A stretch of DNA of 64,000 nt from Eretmocerus hayati (taxonomy: Eukaryota; Arthropoda; Insecta; Hymenoptera; Aphelinidae), in the NCBI GenBank assembly GCA_029851415.1, contig CM056744.1:91561907-91625906 (forward strand), written 5' to 3'. Under the pieces are notes generated by a model. That model searched no databases. It worked only from the letters and a program-made list of their open reading frames with translations, and was not told where the DNA came from. Positions 11,455 to 22,230 of the stretch are shown here, piece after piece. Position numbers and translations under genes: made by a program. The stretch's first letter is position 1. Each line of letters begins with the position of its first letter.

Positions 11455-11700
11455 ACGTTTTGTGAAATCAAGACACATCGCAATCGGATCGTAACCAAGT
11501 CTGTGGTTGATCTTGCAAAAGTTCTTCAAACCATTGAGAGATGGAATGGATTCTCATCTTGGAAAGAACTGATTGCAAGCAAAGAAAAAAGCCCAATATA
11601 CAAATACGTGATAGTTGTACATAGTGATGTCTTCTTTTCTGATTTTCAATTTGAGGATTGAGAATGCACACGTTCTTTTTCTCGCATACATGCTCATGAT
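11455..11700 (+). repeat. Dispersed repeat, partner of 3605-3850
   Basis: Aligns in inverted orientation with 3605-3850. The open frames on both strands here (82 and 90 codons) read through the repeat and are not genes. Confidence 0.8.
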
Positions 11701-11883
11701 TTAGTCTGATGCTTGAATTTCTGAACCAGGTCCTGTTCTTGCAGACGGGTCGAGCAAGTTCTTTTGATTTTTCTTTTGACTGACTTAACCAAAGATGTCA
11801 TTGGCGAGCCATAACTTCAATCTTCAGGTTGAACTACTTTTCTTCCTCCCAATCCAGACATTTTATTTGATGCTCTGGCATAG

Positions 11884-14156
11884 TACCGTCACATTGGGTA
11901 ATTTTGGTACAGTCGGTGCAACTTTGGTACAACCCTGAAAAATGATCTTCAGAGCTGCGTTTGGCAAGATAGATGATTCTATTGCTCTGAAACCTGTTCT
12001 CCCCCTCTGGCACATCTATAAATAATATGTTGAGCCACCGTAGATCCCGTGTAAATGATAGTAGCCGTTTATCGAAGTTTTTTCCCGCAAAAGCTGATTT
12101 AGCACCGATACGCGAGTGGTCCAGTTAGTGTACCTGTCAACAAGTGTTCCGGAACGAACTACGGGTGTATAATGCTACATTTTCATCACATATAACACCA
12201 TATTGAAGAAACCATCGTTACACTGGGGTACTTAGAACATTTGCGTAAAAATAATTTTGTTTGACTCTTGTTTGGGAAATGTTTTCCCATCCCAAACATT
12301 CGCCCAAACTTAAAAATTGAGACAACCCCATACACTTGGTCATAACGATTAAGTTTGGCGTACAAACATACGGACAACTTCCTGGAAGTTTCTCACAAGT
12401 TTGGGAAAACTTTGGGAGATGAAAAACCAAACTTGGCCTTCACGATCGAGTGTGGCGTACAAACTTGCAACCATCTTTTCCAAACTTGTCCGCAAGTTAT
12501 GGAAAACTTTGGGAAACGAAAATGAAGAGAGAGGGTTGGTGAGTGAGGTGGTTCAATGGGGCGTTCTGGTTTGCAAATTGGCAAGGCTTCCCGTCCAATC
12601 TCCAACCATAGTCGCGGCATGGCATGTCCACCAAATCCAGGAGCTCCTCATGCTGTGCAACTGATCTGAAGCAGAAAAGAAAATTTTTCCACAAAGTATC
12701 GAGGGATTCTCTCTCGATTGCAGATATCTCCATCTGATAAAAATTTGAACAGAGATTATCGAAAGGTGCCTCAAAGAATACGGGTATTTTGAGGTTACGT
12801 GTTACGAGACACATCCGCTAAAATTGCATCAACACTGAAATACTTATCTGAAAAAAGTCCTGCTGGCCGATAGTGTCGCTCAGGCCCTGTCATTCCTGTC
12901 TCGAGCGCCCGAGTGTGATTTTTCTCGAGTTATTTTTGAAGAACTTTCGCACGTAGGACAGGTCCGCGGAGGCTTGCATTTCTGCGTTCTATACTTCTGC
13001 ACGAGTTTGTTGGGCTGTTTATTTGGCGGTTGATAACGAAAAATCGATGGTAACTAAGGAGACTAATAAATTGTATTCATCAACTTTGCTCGTGCGGAAT
13101 ACATGCGGCCCTCCATAGATCTGTCCGGCGGATGAAAATTCTTCAAGAATAACTCGAGAAAAATCACACTCGGGCGCTCGAGACAGGAATGACAGGGCCT
13201 GAGCGACACTATCGGCCATCAGGATTTTTTTAGATAAGTATTTCAGTGTTGATGCAATTTCAGCGCAAGTGTCTCGTAACACGTAACCTCAAATTACCCG
13301 TACCTGAGACGGAGACTCCTTTCGATAATCTCTGTTCAAATTTTTATCAGATGGAGATATCCGCAATGGCGAGAGAATGACACGATACTTTGTGGAAACA
13401 TTTTCTTTTCTGTTTCAGATCAGTTGCACAGCATGAGGAGCTCCTGAATTTGGTGGACCTGCCATGCCGCGACCATGGCCGCGACTATGGTTGGAGATTG
13501 GAGGGAAGCCTTGCCAATTTGCAAAACAGAACGCCCCATTGAACCACCTCACTCACCCACCCTCTCTCTTCATTTTCGTTTCCCAAAGTTTTCCATAACT
13601 TGCGGACAAGTTTGGAAAAGTTGGTCGCAAGTTTGTACGCCACGCTCGATCGTGAAGGCCAAGTTTGGTTTTTCATCTCCCAAAGTTTTCCCAAACTTGT
13701 GAGAAATTTCCAGAAAGTTGTCCGTATGTTTGTACGCCAAACTTGATCGTTATGACCAAGTGGATGGGGTTGTTTCAATTTTTAAGTTTGGGCCAATGTT
13801 TGGGAAGGGAAAACATTGGTGGTCTAAGAGATTTCAAGATGTTTCAAACAGTTTAGAACAAGACTTTAGAACGATTAAAATGAATGCACTCGCATGATGG
13901 TGGGTGAAATTGAAATATTCTGTAAGTGTACCAAAGTCGCCCGATCGGGGCCTAACTTTGGTACACTCAAAAAATTGCTAACAGCTCTGGCGAGAGACAT
14001 CAAATTTCTATACTGCAGCCCGTCAATCGAAAACTGAGACTGTAAGCTCTTGATTGACTACTGATTAAGGTGGGCTTTGTCAATGTTCGTTGAAATGCCG
14101 AGCCAAACAAAATAAAAAGTACTGAAATCGTATCAAGATTACCCAATTTGGCGGTA
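11884..14156. mobile_element. Non-autonomous DNA transposon, copy A, with a nested foldback
   Basis: The left end TACCGTCACATTGGGTAATT and the inverted right end CCCAATTTGGCGGTA form terminal repeats of about 28 bp. The outer left (11884-12250) and right (13818-14156) parts align with a second copy at 46110-47281. Subterminal GTACCAAAGT/ACTTTGGTAC repeats recur and could be transposase-binding sites. The 12277-13817 interior is a foldback absent from the other copy. No transposase frame is present. Confidence 0.8.
12277..13817. mobile_element. Foldback element with arms of about 730 bp
   Basis: The left arm (12277 to about 13010) is the reverse complement of the right arm (about 13083 to 13817), with only scattered mismatches and small indels and a central spacer of about 70 bp. 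Outer ends read AATGTTTTCCC and GGGAAAACATT. Repeated TTTGGGAAA / CAAACTTG motifs fill the outer thirds. Mirror-image open frames in the two arms are a product of the palindrome. In copy B of the host element about 145 bp of other sequence sits at the same place, so this is an insertion or replacement specific to copy A. Confidence 0.85.
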
Positions 14157-15634
14157 TTGATATAAATACACATGTCAAAGGAAAAGAAATGGAAAGGTGA
14201 AGGCGAAGTTCATGCGAAAATACGACAAGGAGTAAAACCTGCCCCAATCTTCTTCTGATGCCGCAGAATGATTCGTATTTCATTATTGTGCATTTACAGC
14301 TTCAATGGATGCCGTGCGTCTTGCCAACCAGAGCAACCTTCCGTTTCTCGTATATTCAGCTAAAAGCGAAATTTCAATAAATTTATGTATTTGTATCTTT
14401 GCACCAGGCAATATGTATCACTATTTACCACAACATTTGCTGATTGTGCTTGGCTAATACACGAGTAGCCACCGTTTATCATTGCAAGCTCGTCACACAA
14501 TCGGTTTTTGCAAGCCCAAGCTCAAATGTGGATACTCACGATACCATCCGGATTCGATTTTTTCCCGAGTTACCACCGGTTGTTTATTCTTACCGACTAA
14601 GCTTGAAAACGTAGATATCGCAGCAACAGCAAGATATGCCGATGCCCGCTTGAGCTCACGGTGAAAGCTCTCGCAAGCGTTTGGAACGTTGCCCAGCAGA
14701 TGACTACGGATTCACCCTCTATCCTATATCAACACGGCAGTGCAGACTGCATTTACCAAGTCCAATGAGATCAAGTGCGACCCCTTTGGGATTCTCACAC
14801 AAATCGATATCCATGGATAATATTTTAAAATTCGATGGAAAAAATTTTGAAGGACGAGTCTATCCCGCGCTTAACTGACGAAAATTGAGATGTGGATCAG
14901 ACATTTTTCTTGTTGAATCGGCTTACAACTCCGAACTGCCTGATTTTTTGAGGAAGTTGAGGAAGAATTTTTTCTCGATCTTCGAACATCTAAGTGTTAG
15001 GTCTGATTCAAATTTTGACTGGAATTACGATTATCTCCAGATGAGTTGAAAGAATCGACATAGCCGAGAGATTTTTTATATTACTGTACTACTATGAAAT
15101 TTCGAAATACATCAAATGAGGGGTAATGGACAAGAATCATATCACGGACGGAAACGATATATTTTACAATTTTGGAGAGCTACAATGAGTGAGATATTTT
15201 TGTTGTATTTTTGAAGCAGAAATATTATTAGTGAATTGTTGTCAATGTAGTCGCGTCCGCGTAGACCTTCCCGTTCTACCGTCGCGTACAGCTGTATCTC
15301 AGAAAATAGTGGGCCAAAAAAGCCCACCTCAAGTTCATGACGATCTAGAAGTAGAATGATTGAAATGAGAGAAAGGTGGGCACGTTCCAATAATGATTTC
15401 TATAGGTAGGCTCGGTTTTACGTTCTGTACAACGGTACAACGAAAGGGTTTGCGCAGACCGGACTAATGATATAATATGCATAGCGACTCCCCGAGAGGC
15501 TAGTCTACATCTGTAAATTCCGAAGTAAATTCTCAGTTATTGCCAATGGTTCCTCAAGGTGGTTGGGAAACATCAATGAGTGTGCCATTTTCTCGGATAA
15601 TCAACGAGAATGATCTAGATAAGTCACTACGAAA
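14157..15634. other. Intergenic, no supported gene
   Basis: Short frames at 14482-14878 include ILKFDGKNFEG, faintly like the start of a copia Gag, but nothing else of a retrotransposon follows. Confidence 0.4.
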
Positions 15635-15640
15635 TTTATT
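15635..15640 (-). terminator. Polyadenylation signal of the gustatory receptor gene
   Basis: TTTATT on the plus strand is AATAAA on the coding strand, 60 bp after the receptor's TGA stop. Confidence 0.6.
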
Positions 15641-15699
15641 TGTTCAGAATACCTGAGAGTTAAGGGTTTTGATAGACAGTGACAACTTTCAACAAAATA

Positions 15700-17064
15700 T
15701 CATTCTTCAGCACTTTGCGGGAATTGCAACATTATCAATAAGTACGTCGAAATAGCCCCGATGAACTGAAAATCAGACAAAAATTTACTAGACTCCAAAT
15801 AACTATTCCCAGTCTTATAATCACGTACCATGAGCAGGAATGATTCGTCGAGGGGGAAAAAATTGAAAACAGATGGTCTCAGCTTATCATGTAGGAGAGA
15901 TATCGAAAAATTCACCAACTGTGGAAAAGAGTTGAATTAAAAATGTGATAGTTCCATACGTCATCGATCAGCCAAGAAACAAGTGAGACCTTTTCTTTGG
16001 TTTCTTGATTAGCAGTTATTTTGAGCATATTGTGTACAATTCTTGGTGTTTTCCTGCGCTAAAATAAAAATAAAAAGAGTCGTGATCAGTCTTACGACCA
16101 TAGACAGTCGCATGATCCTTACTTCACGCATCAGAATGTGAGCCTGAATCGTCAAGATGAACAGTGGTAAAGTCCGCAAAAAGAGATATGACCACCAAAA
16201 TTCTTTGTCATCGGCCGGTAAACCATGTAACTTTTCAAAAACCATAGGCCGTATCAAATGATAAGAACCAAATAAAATTGAGAAGAAAACGTTGAGTATA
16301 CAGAGAAGTATTGGCAGGGAATAAAAGTCAAATATATCGTGGGATAAGCTACTCAACGCTGAATATGACTCGATCAGAAAGTTCACTTGAGCTTGGTGAT
16401 AGATGTCAATGGTCAATCTTGAATTCTTAGTTTTTGGTAGAACCTCAAACTGAGAATTCAAAAGCTCAATTTTTCTCTTGAGCATGACCAAACTTGCGCT
16501 ATAATGGAACTGAAAACAATTCAAGATCATGTCATTAAATACTAGGAAAGCTATGAAATTGTGGTCATCGGTGGCCAGTAACACCCTAATGAATCCCAAG
16601 ATGACAAAACTTATGTTTGATACAATCAGCAAAATCAAATTACTCCAATCAAGGTTTTTGTGGGTCGAAACAGAATCCGCAAGATTGATGATGGATGATC
16701 CGAATACACCATTTGATAATATAATAGCCCTCCTCTGTCGAATAGCAAACCACAATGGAATGAATATTCCTGTGAGCATTGCCGATGTGTTGTTAGCATT
16801 GCAAACTATTTCTTCTATCTTTTTCTCTCTAGATGGTTCACATCGATCCAAATGAAACAGATACCAAGAGAACACAGCTGTGGCTAAAGAAATATTGTAA
16901 GCCATTCCCAGTTTGGAATAAGTGAATAAACATGACCATGTACTGTTAGGTTTTGCAGGTATGATTTCGAGCCTCATTGGCAGGCTTCCAAAAATTGTAT
17001 TATGACGACATATAACCTTAACTATGGCTTCATGACAAACTGTCTTCGTGTTGCTCATGGTCAT
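15700..17064 (-). CDS. Gustatory receptor (7tm_7 family), four exons
   Basis: Seven-transmembrane insect chemoreceptor, expected in the membrane of taste or other sensory neurons; the ligand is unknown. Exons in coding order are 17064-16123, 16058-15990, 15918-15829 and 15765-15700, all joined in phase 0 with GT-AG sites (GAA|GTAAGG, AAG|GTCTCA, ATG|GTACGT). One large first exon plus three short last exons is the classic gene structure of this family. Hydrophobic segments fall near residues 51-71, 91-108, 140-159, 169-187, 247-270, 290-310 and 368-382. The last exon carries TYLLIMLQF, matching the family's TYhhhhhQF signature, and exon 3 reads SLLHDKLRPSVFNFFPLD, also typical. The start chosen (Met at 17064, MTMSNTK) gives 388 residues, the usual size; an upstream in-frame Met at 17202 would add 46. 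The second donor (GTCTCA) is weak. No internal stops, so it looks intact. Confidence 0.9.
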
Positions 17065-17202
17065 ACAGACTTGAGTTATCAGAATCTTACTCCTTTTCTC
17101 AATTTCCTTGTGTGAGACTAAAATTTTGAGGGGTGTTCTGAGAATGAGGATGAACGACTTTGGCCTTTTGATATCACATTGCTTTCTGATCGTGTTCCAC
17201 AA

Positions 17203-19142
17203 ACTGCTTACAAATTTGGATCAGACATTTAAAAAACTAGTTTGACTTTGTTTTGAGAATCAGAAGAGGAAATATCAAAAAAGAGAAGAAAGTAGCCCTT
17301 TTTAACCAATATAGTTTGAATGTTCCACTCTTTTGATACGTGAGCTAAGGGGAATGAATGAAGACTGATCGTGAGTCTAATGTCTCATCAATGAGTAGCT
17401 GCTTCATGTCACACGCCTACATTCATCAGTCTTACAGTATTGGCACACTCACAAGAGGGTGGCTTAGCTGCAAATTAAAAATTAATTCTTGGTTTTGCGA
17501 GTCACTCCGGTAAGCTCGCCAGTAAGTGGTGCGAGCAAAACCTTTGCTAATTAAAATTTATCGAACCATCAATTTATTTGCAGGATCATAAACTAGAATT
17601 ACCGTGTCTAGTTATCTTAGACTCAGATCTTCGTTTGTTTTGAAAACTAAAATGCATTTACCGATCGATCGCAACGTATGCTCGACCTGAAGGGGAAAGA
17701 ATCGATCAAGAGGATGATCGCGGTTACCTGCAAATTTCTCGTTCAAGTTATGGCACGGAAATTTATCCCGCAAAAAAAGAAACTGATTCAAAATTGGATG
17801 CGTTGATTTCCTCACTGCACCGAGCAACCCTAGTTACGAAAAATCCGGCCCCATACAGTTGATTGCTCTATTCATATCAAAACCTCATGACTTGCACCAA
17901 GTATTCAGGTGGCTATCGTTTCTCGATCTTTTGATAGCCTTCAATCTTGCTAAGGCGTCTAATGCCCCGTAGACAAAATCATTCAAAGAAAATGAATCAT
18001 ACCATGACATATTTCGATTTTGAAAGAGTTGATCCCATTCGAGTGGTTTTGCGAGAATCATCGAACCGAAAGGGTTATAACTCAGATTGTTTCTTGTAAA
18101 TTTTTCAGTTTCATATCTCATAATAACATGATTATTTGACATGAACTTGACTGTTTTGTGTTTTCAAGCTAAGTCTGACGAATGCGTAGTTTCTCAAAAT
18201 TCAAGCGACCTTTCTTATCCTAGATAACAAGTCAACGAGTCTCAAAGTGGTTAACCAATCGGGAATTCTTTTTAGATAAAATCACTTCCAAATATTGAGT
18301 ACTGCTACTTTCTTTCCTACGGTACGAGAATCTTTCATCAACTTCTTCACAGCTAATGCTCATTCTTGATAACTTGATGATAGCTACAAATTTTCCAAGA
18401 CGAGAGTTGGTTGGATGAAATTTAGTAGGATAACGCAATTTTGAGTCAAAATATAATTTTACAGGCCACTGCGCAACAGTGGCTCGTCGCTCGTCGTATA
18501 CGATCCACGTGTTACAGAAGAACTTGCTAGAGCAGTAAGATTACTGGGAGTACGTACGAGGAAATGAAAATTAATTTGACAGCAAAGTAGCCGTTAGCTG
18601 AGGTGTAAAACCGACCCGGGAGGGGGGGGGATATGCCATATCGACTTGACAGCTGCTTGCGATGCATATTAGCGCAACTCACCAGCTTCGGCGCCGGACA
18701 CTCCGATCTTCACGGAGTCCACATCACGGTATATTGAGCCCTCGTGGATTTACTTTTATCTTGAAGATATTATACTGGCAATTGGGAACTTTCTGGAAGA
18801 GATTAACCTTTGAGTCGCTTGGGGCTCGGACGATTCTTAGAAAGATTTCGATGAGAGAATAATAAAAATTGTGTCGATTTTCATTCAAGTTCTATCGATT
18901 GTGTATCTGGAGCAGAGATTTTTATAGCAGATTCTGAGTTTCATAGAGAAGATTGTACCTCGATCATCGGAGAATTTGGGGATGACAAGCAAGGTGTAAA
19001 GTTGCGCCCATCAAAGCCGATCTCGCACGTATATAATTCAGAGACCTGCATACCTAATATTCAAAATGTGCGAGACTTTTTCCAGACGCCGAACTTTTAC
19101 ATTGTCCATCAACTTCCATCAACTTCAATGGCCTTTCTAATG
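17203..19142. other. Intergenic, no supported gene
   Basis: Several minus-strand frames of 60-85 codons occur (17612-18438) without recognisable domains. Nothing tied them to the receptor gene as upstream exons. Confidence 0.4.
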
Positions 19143-19167
19143 TTTTTTTTTTTTTTTTTTTTTTTTT
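19143..19167. repeat. Poly-T tract (25 bp)
   Basis: An uninterrupted run of 25 T just before the left end of a pogo-like element. Confidence 0.9.
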
Positions 19168-19175
19168 ATCAAATA

Positions 19176-20103
19176 CAGTCGAACTTGTTTAAGTGGGATC
19201 TGAAGGGGACAACACTTTTTCCCCACTTACAAGGAGAGGGTCAGGCCTTCGGATCACGGATTCGCCTGAAACTTTGGGAATAGTCTTCTTTTGGCACAGA
19301 AAGAAGATATCCAAAACCGCGCTTGCCAACGCTCAAGCGTTTTTGAGCTACAGGCTAAAACATATGCATTACAGTATATCTATATATACCATTTTTGATG
19401 AATATGGGTATACTGTAATGGATGGGTCGTATGCTGTAGCTCAGAAACGCTTGAGCGTTGGCAAGCGCGGTTTTGGGTATCTTCTTTCTGTGCCAAAAGA
19501 AGACTATTCCCAAAGTTTCAGGCGAATCCGTGATCCGAAGGCCTGGCCCCCTCCTCGTTAGGAATTAAGGTTCCCCAGTTCTCCAGATGCAGATAGTCAA
19601 AATGATTAAAGTTCCAATTACACAGGTTTATCATGTATTTGACAAGTGTATCATCCATATCTGCGAAATAAAAACTTTTGAAGCTCCGAATAATACCGTG
19701 GTAGAGTGGTTGTAAGGTTGATGTGGCATCTGTCGGAAGAAAACTTATCTCAATTTTACTAAAGATAAAAGGATTATTAAGGGCTGGACGGTCATCTATT
19801 ATAAGGAAAATTTTGCGGTTATTGTCGACTACGAGTAAAGCTTACAACTTTGTCGCTCTTCCACTTGAAATGACGAGCAATCGATCAACGACTGATTCTC
19901 GAGTTTGATTAATTCAAATTGTAAACACCGCGTCCCAGTTAAAGAGTTCTCCCTCAAATTCGGCCCCATTGCAGATAAAGAGTCCCAATGGCTCGCAAGT
20001 TGTCCCATTTAGAGCAGGTTTTTTTCTCACTTTCGGGATTATTCCCAAGGGACCAAGACTTTTTTCTCAATAAGGGGGTTTCCCACTCAAATAACTTCGA
20101 CTG
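19176..20103 (-). mobile_element. Degenerate pogo/Tigger-type transposon with transposase fragment
   Basis: The left end CAGTCGAACTTGTTTAAGTG after TA matches the inverted right end CACTCAAATAACTTCGACTG with a few mismatches. On the minus strand, about 19910-19600 translates to a pogo-superfamily DDE domain stretch: FLIIDDRPAL (the motif usually DNAPAH), then FLPTDATSTLQPLYHGIIRS and FKSFY, matching the canonical LPpnTTs-LQPlDqGiI-FK block. Part of the catalytic motif is altered, and the rest of the transposase is missing, so it cannot be active. A 336 bp palindromic MITE is inserted in it. Confidence 0.8.
19226..19561. mobile_element. 336 bp palindromic MITE, copy 1
   Basis: The left half (CAGGCCTTCGGATCACGGAT, then GCTTGCCAACGCTCAAGCGT) is the reverse complement of the right half, around a centre near 19393. 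Exactly the same length and layout occur at 46642-46977. Ends read CTTACAAGGAGG and CCTCCTCGTTAG. Open frames here are palindrome products. Confidence 0.9.
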
Positions 20104-21150
20104 TCATTCTGGACTTCAATTTTCACCGTAAGAGGCTTCCATCGGTATTTCAAAAATGATGACAAATTATTTCTCACTAGCCTCTATAAGATTGTGTGTA
20201 CGGATCCTAGATTACCAGCAGCACAAGTGAAACACGAGAATAAAGTAAATTTCGGCTGGTCTGAAAATAAGACAAGTACTCGCGTCAAATTTTACCGCAA
20301 CATGCAGTTTCCTAGAATCTGTCCAATAAAGTATAGTCTATATGCAAAATTCCACCAAAATAGTGAGACCATCAGTAGTAAAAGGGAGATCTAGATCAAT
20401 TACCGACCTCCATTCGGTTCACACAGTATCGACCCGGGCAACGAGGAATCATTTACACAAATTTACGTCCAGAAGCACGATCAGGTCCTCCTAAATCCAG
20501 AACACCACTCGCACAACAGCTTACTTAAAATAAGGTTGATGATATTTCTGCCCGGTTGTATTGCGTGGGTAGCTCAATGTTTCCAATATACGAGCGTATA
20601 TTCATAGATATAGATTTGAAACATTATATGCTGGTGGCTTCTTGATCTTATCACGTGTTTCAGGCAAGAGACAATGGGTGATATCTACGATCCCAATAAT
20701 TTATCGTACCATCATTTACTTATCATTCTATCACAACATGTTTAGCAATCAAAATACATCCATATCCCCCAACCCTATCAAATTTTGGTATTCTCTGTCT
20801 AATTCTGTATAAAAAATTCTTATTGTACATACTCATCCAACTCTAGAATACCCAGTTTTTCCATGAGGATAAAATACAAGAAACTTGCTAGGACCGTGTT
20901 GAAGATCTTACACGCGTGTTGACCCTCGAAATATTTTACCCTTATGACTTGAGAAGATTGCATTGGGTGCTCGAATGAAATCGAATCATAGTAATTTTAA
21001 AACTTCTACAGCATAACTCTCAGCGTCAAAATAATAAGAAATACGCTGCTAAAAGATATTAGCACAATGCTTTCTCTTGACGAAATTTGCCTGAGTAGTT
21101 CGATGGAATTGCATATGAACAAATCAATTTAGAATGTAACAAACGTATCT
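20104..21150. other. Intergenic, nothing recognised
   Basis: AT-rich unique-looking sequence without supportable genes. Confidence 0.4.
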
Positions 21151-22230
21151 TTGTAGGTCATTAAGAGTTGGATAAGTTGATTTGGGTGGACTTACTATAT
21201 TTTGAGTTATTTTTTCGAGGAAGATCCTTAATCTATCGTTTTGTTGATAAGAAATTTCGATAAAATTGAGTTGAGGATGATTAAAATGACGGTTTCGGTC
21301 AAAATTTGGGTTTTTGTTGGGAGCACCTACTAGTTCAACTGGAATTTGTTATTAACCAATTAATGAAAAATGCTTGATAAATATGAATCTAGGTCTCCGG
21401 AGGTTTGGTAAATTACTTGTACAGGGTGATACGGAGGGAAAACGAATAATTGGAAAAAATGTTTTAACATATTTTAAGTTATTTCTTCGAGAAAGCTCAA
21501 TAGGAGAATTTGGGTGATCTAAACTAGGGTTTTCTTACCAATCTCTCTAGTGTAGTTGATACAGTATTTCGATAAAATTGGTTTGAGGATGAGTAAAATG
21601 ACGATTTTGGTGGAAATTTCAGTTTTTGTGGGAAGAAACTTCAATTTAATAACGATTTACTAGTTCAAGTGAATTTTGGTATGGACCAATTTATGAGGAA
21701 TGTTTGGAACGTATCCTTTTTGGTGGATGAGAGTTTGGTGAATTATTTGTAAAGGAAGATAAAGGAGAAAGATGGATGAACGAAACAAATGTTTTATTAA
21801 TTCTTTAGTTATTTTCCCGAGGAAGATTGTTAGCGAAAATTAGGGAATCTAAACTATATTCTTTTCAACAATATGTATCGTTTGGTTGAGACAGAATTTT
21901 GATAAATTGGTTTGAGGACGAGTGAAATCACAATTTTAGTGAAAATTTCAGTTTTTGTGGAAAGAAACTTCATTTTAATCGTGATTTACAAGTTAAACTG
22001 GAATTCCATATTAACCAACTCATGAATAATGTTCGAAAAATGTGCATTTAGGTCGATGAAAGTTTGATAAATTACTTGTATAGGAAGATAAAGGAGAAAA
22101 ATGAATATTCGAAAATAATGTTTTATTATTTTTTGAGTTATCTTTTCAAGGGAGCTTGTTAATGGAAATTGGGAAATCTAAACAGTATTTTTCTCACCAA
22201 TATCTATCGTTTGGTTGAGACAGAAATGGG
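21150..22230. repeat. Satellite-like tandem repeat, period about 312-331 bp
   Basis: Shared blocks recur in order: TTTCGATAAAATTG at 21255 and 21567 (diverged at about 21898), AAATTTCAGTTTTTGTGG, CTGGAATT...TTAACCAA, AAATTACTTGTA, TCTTTGGTT/TATCGTTTGGTTGAGACAG at about 21875 and 22203. The spacing is 312, about 331 and 328 bp. Copies are clearly diverged. Confidence 0.75.

Noticed and set aside
12401..13778. Set of paired frames of 60-105 codons in the foldback
   Set aside because: They are mirror images produced by the inverted arms, with no start context or domain.
14482..14878. Possible copia-type Gag start (ILKFDGKNFEG)
   Set aside because: Only about ten residues resemble the family, with stops on both sides and no protease, integrase or reverse transcriptase nearby.
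16529..16855. 108-codon plus-strand frame
   Set aside because: Antisense shadow of the gustatory receptor's first exon.
19193..19561. 122-codon and other long frames in the palindromic MITE, repeated at 46606-46962
   Set aside because: Both strands are open because the DNA is palindromic; the product is its own mirror and has no domain.
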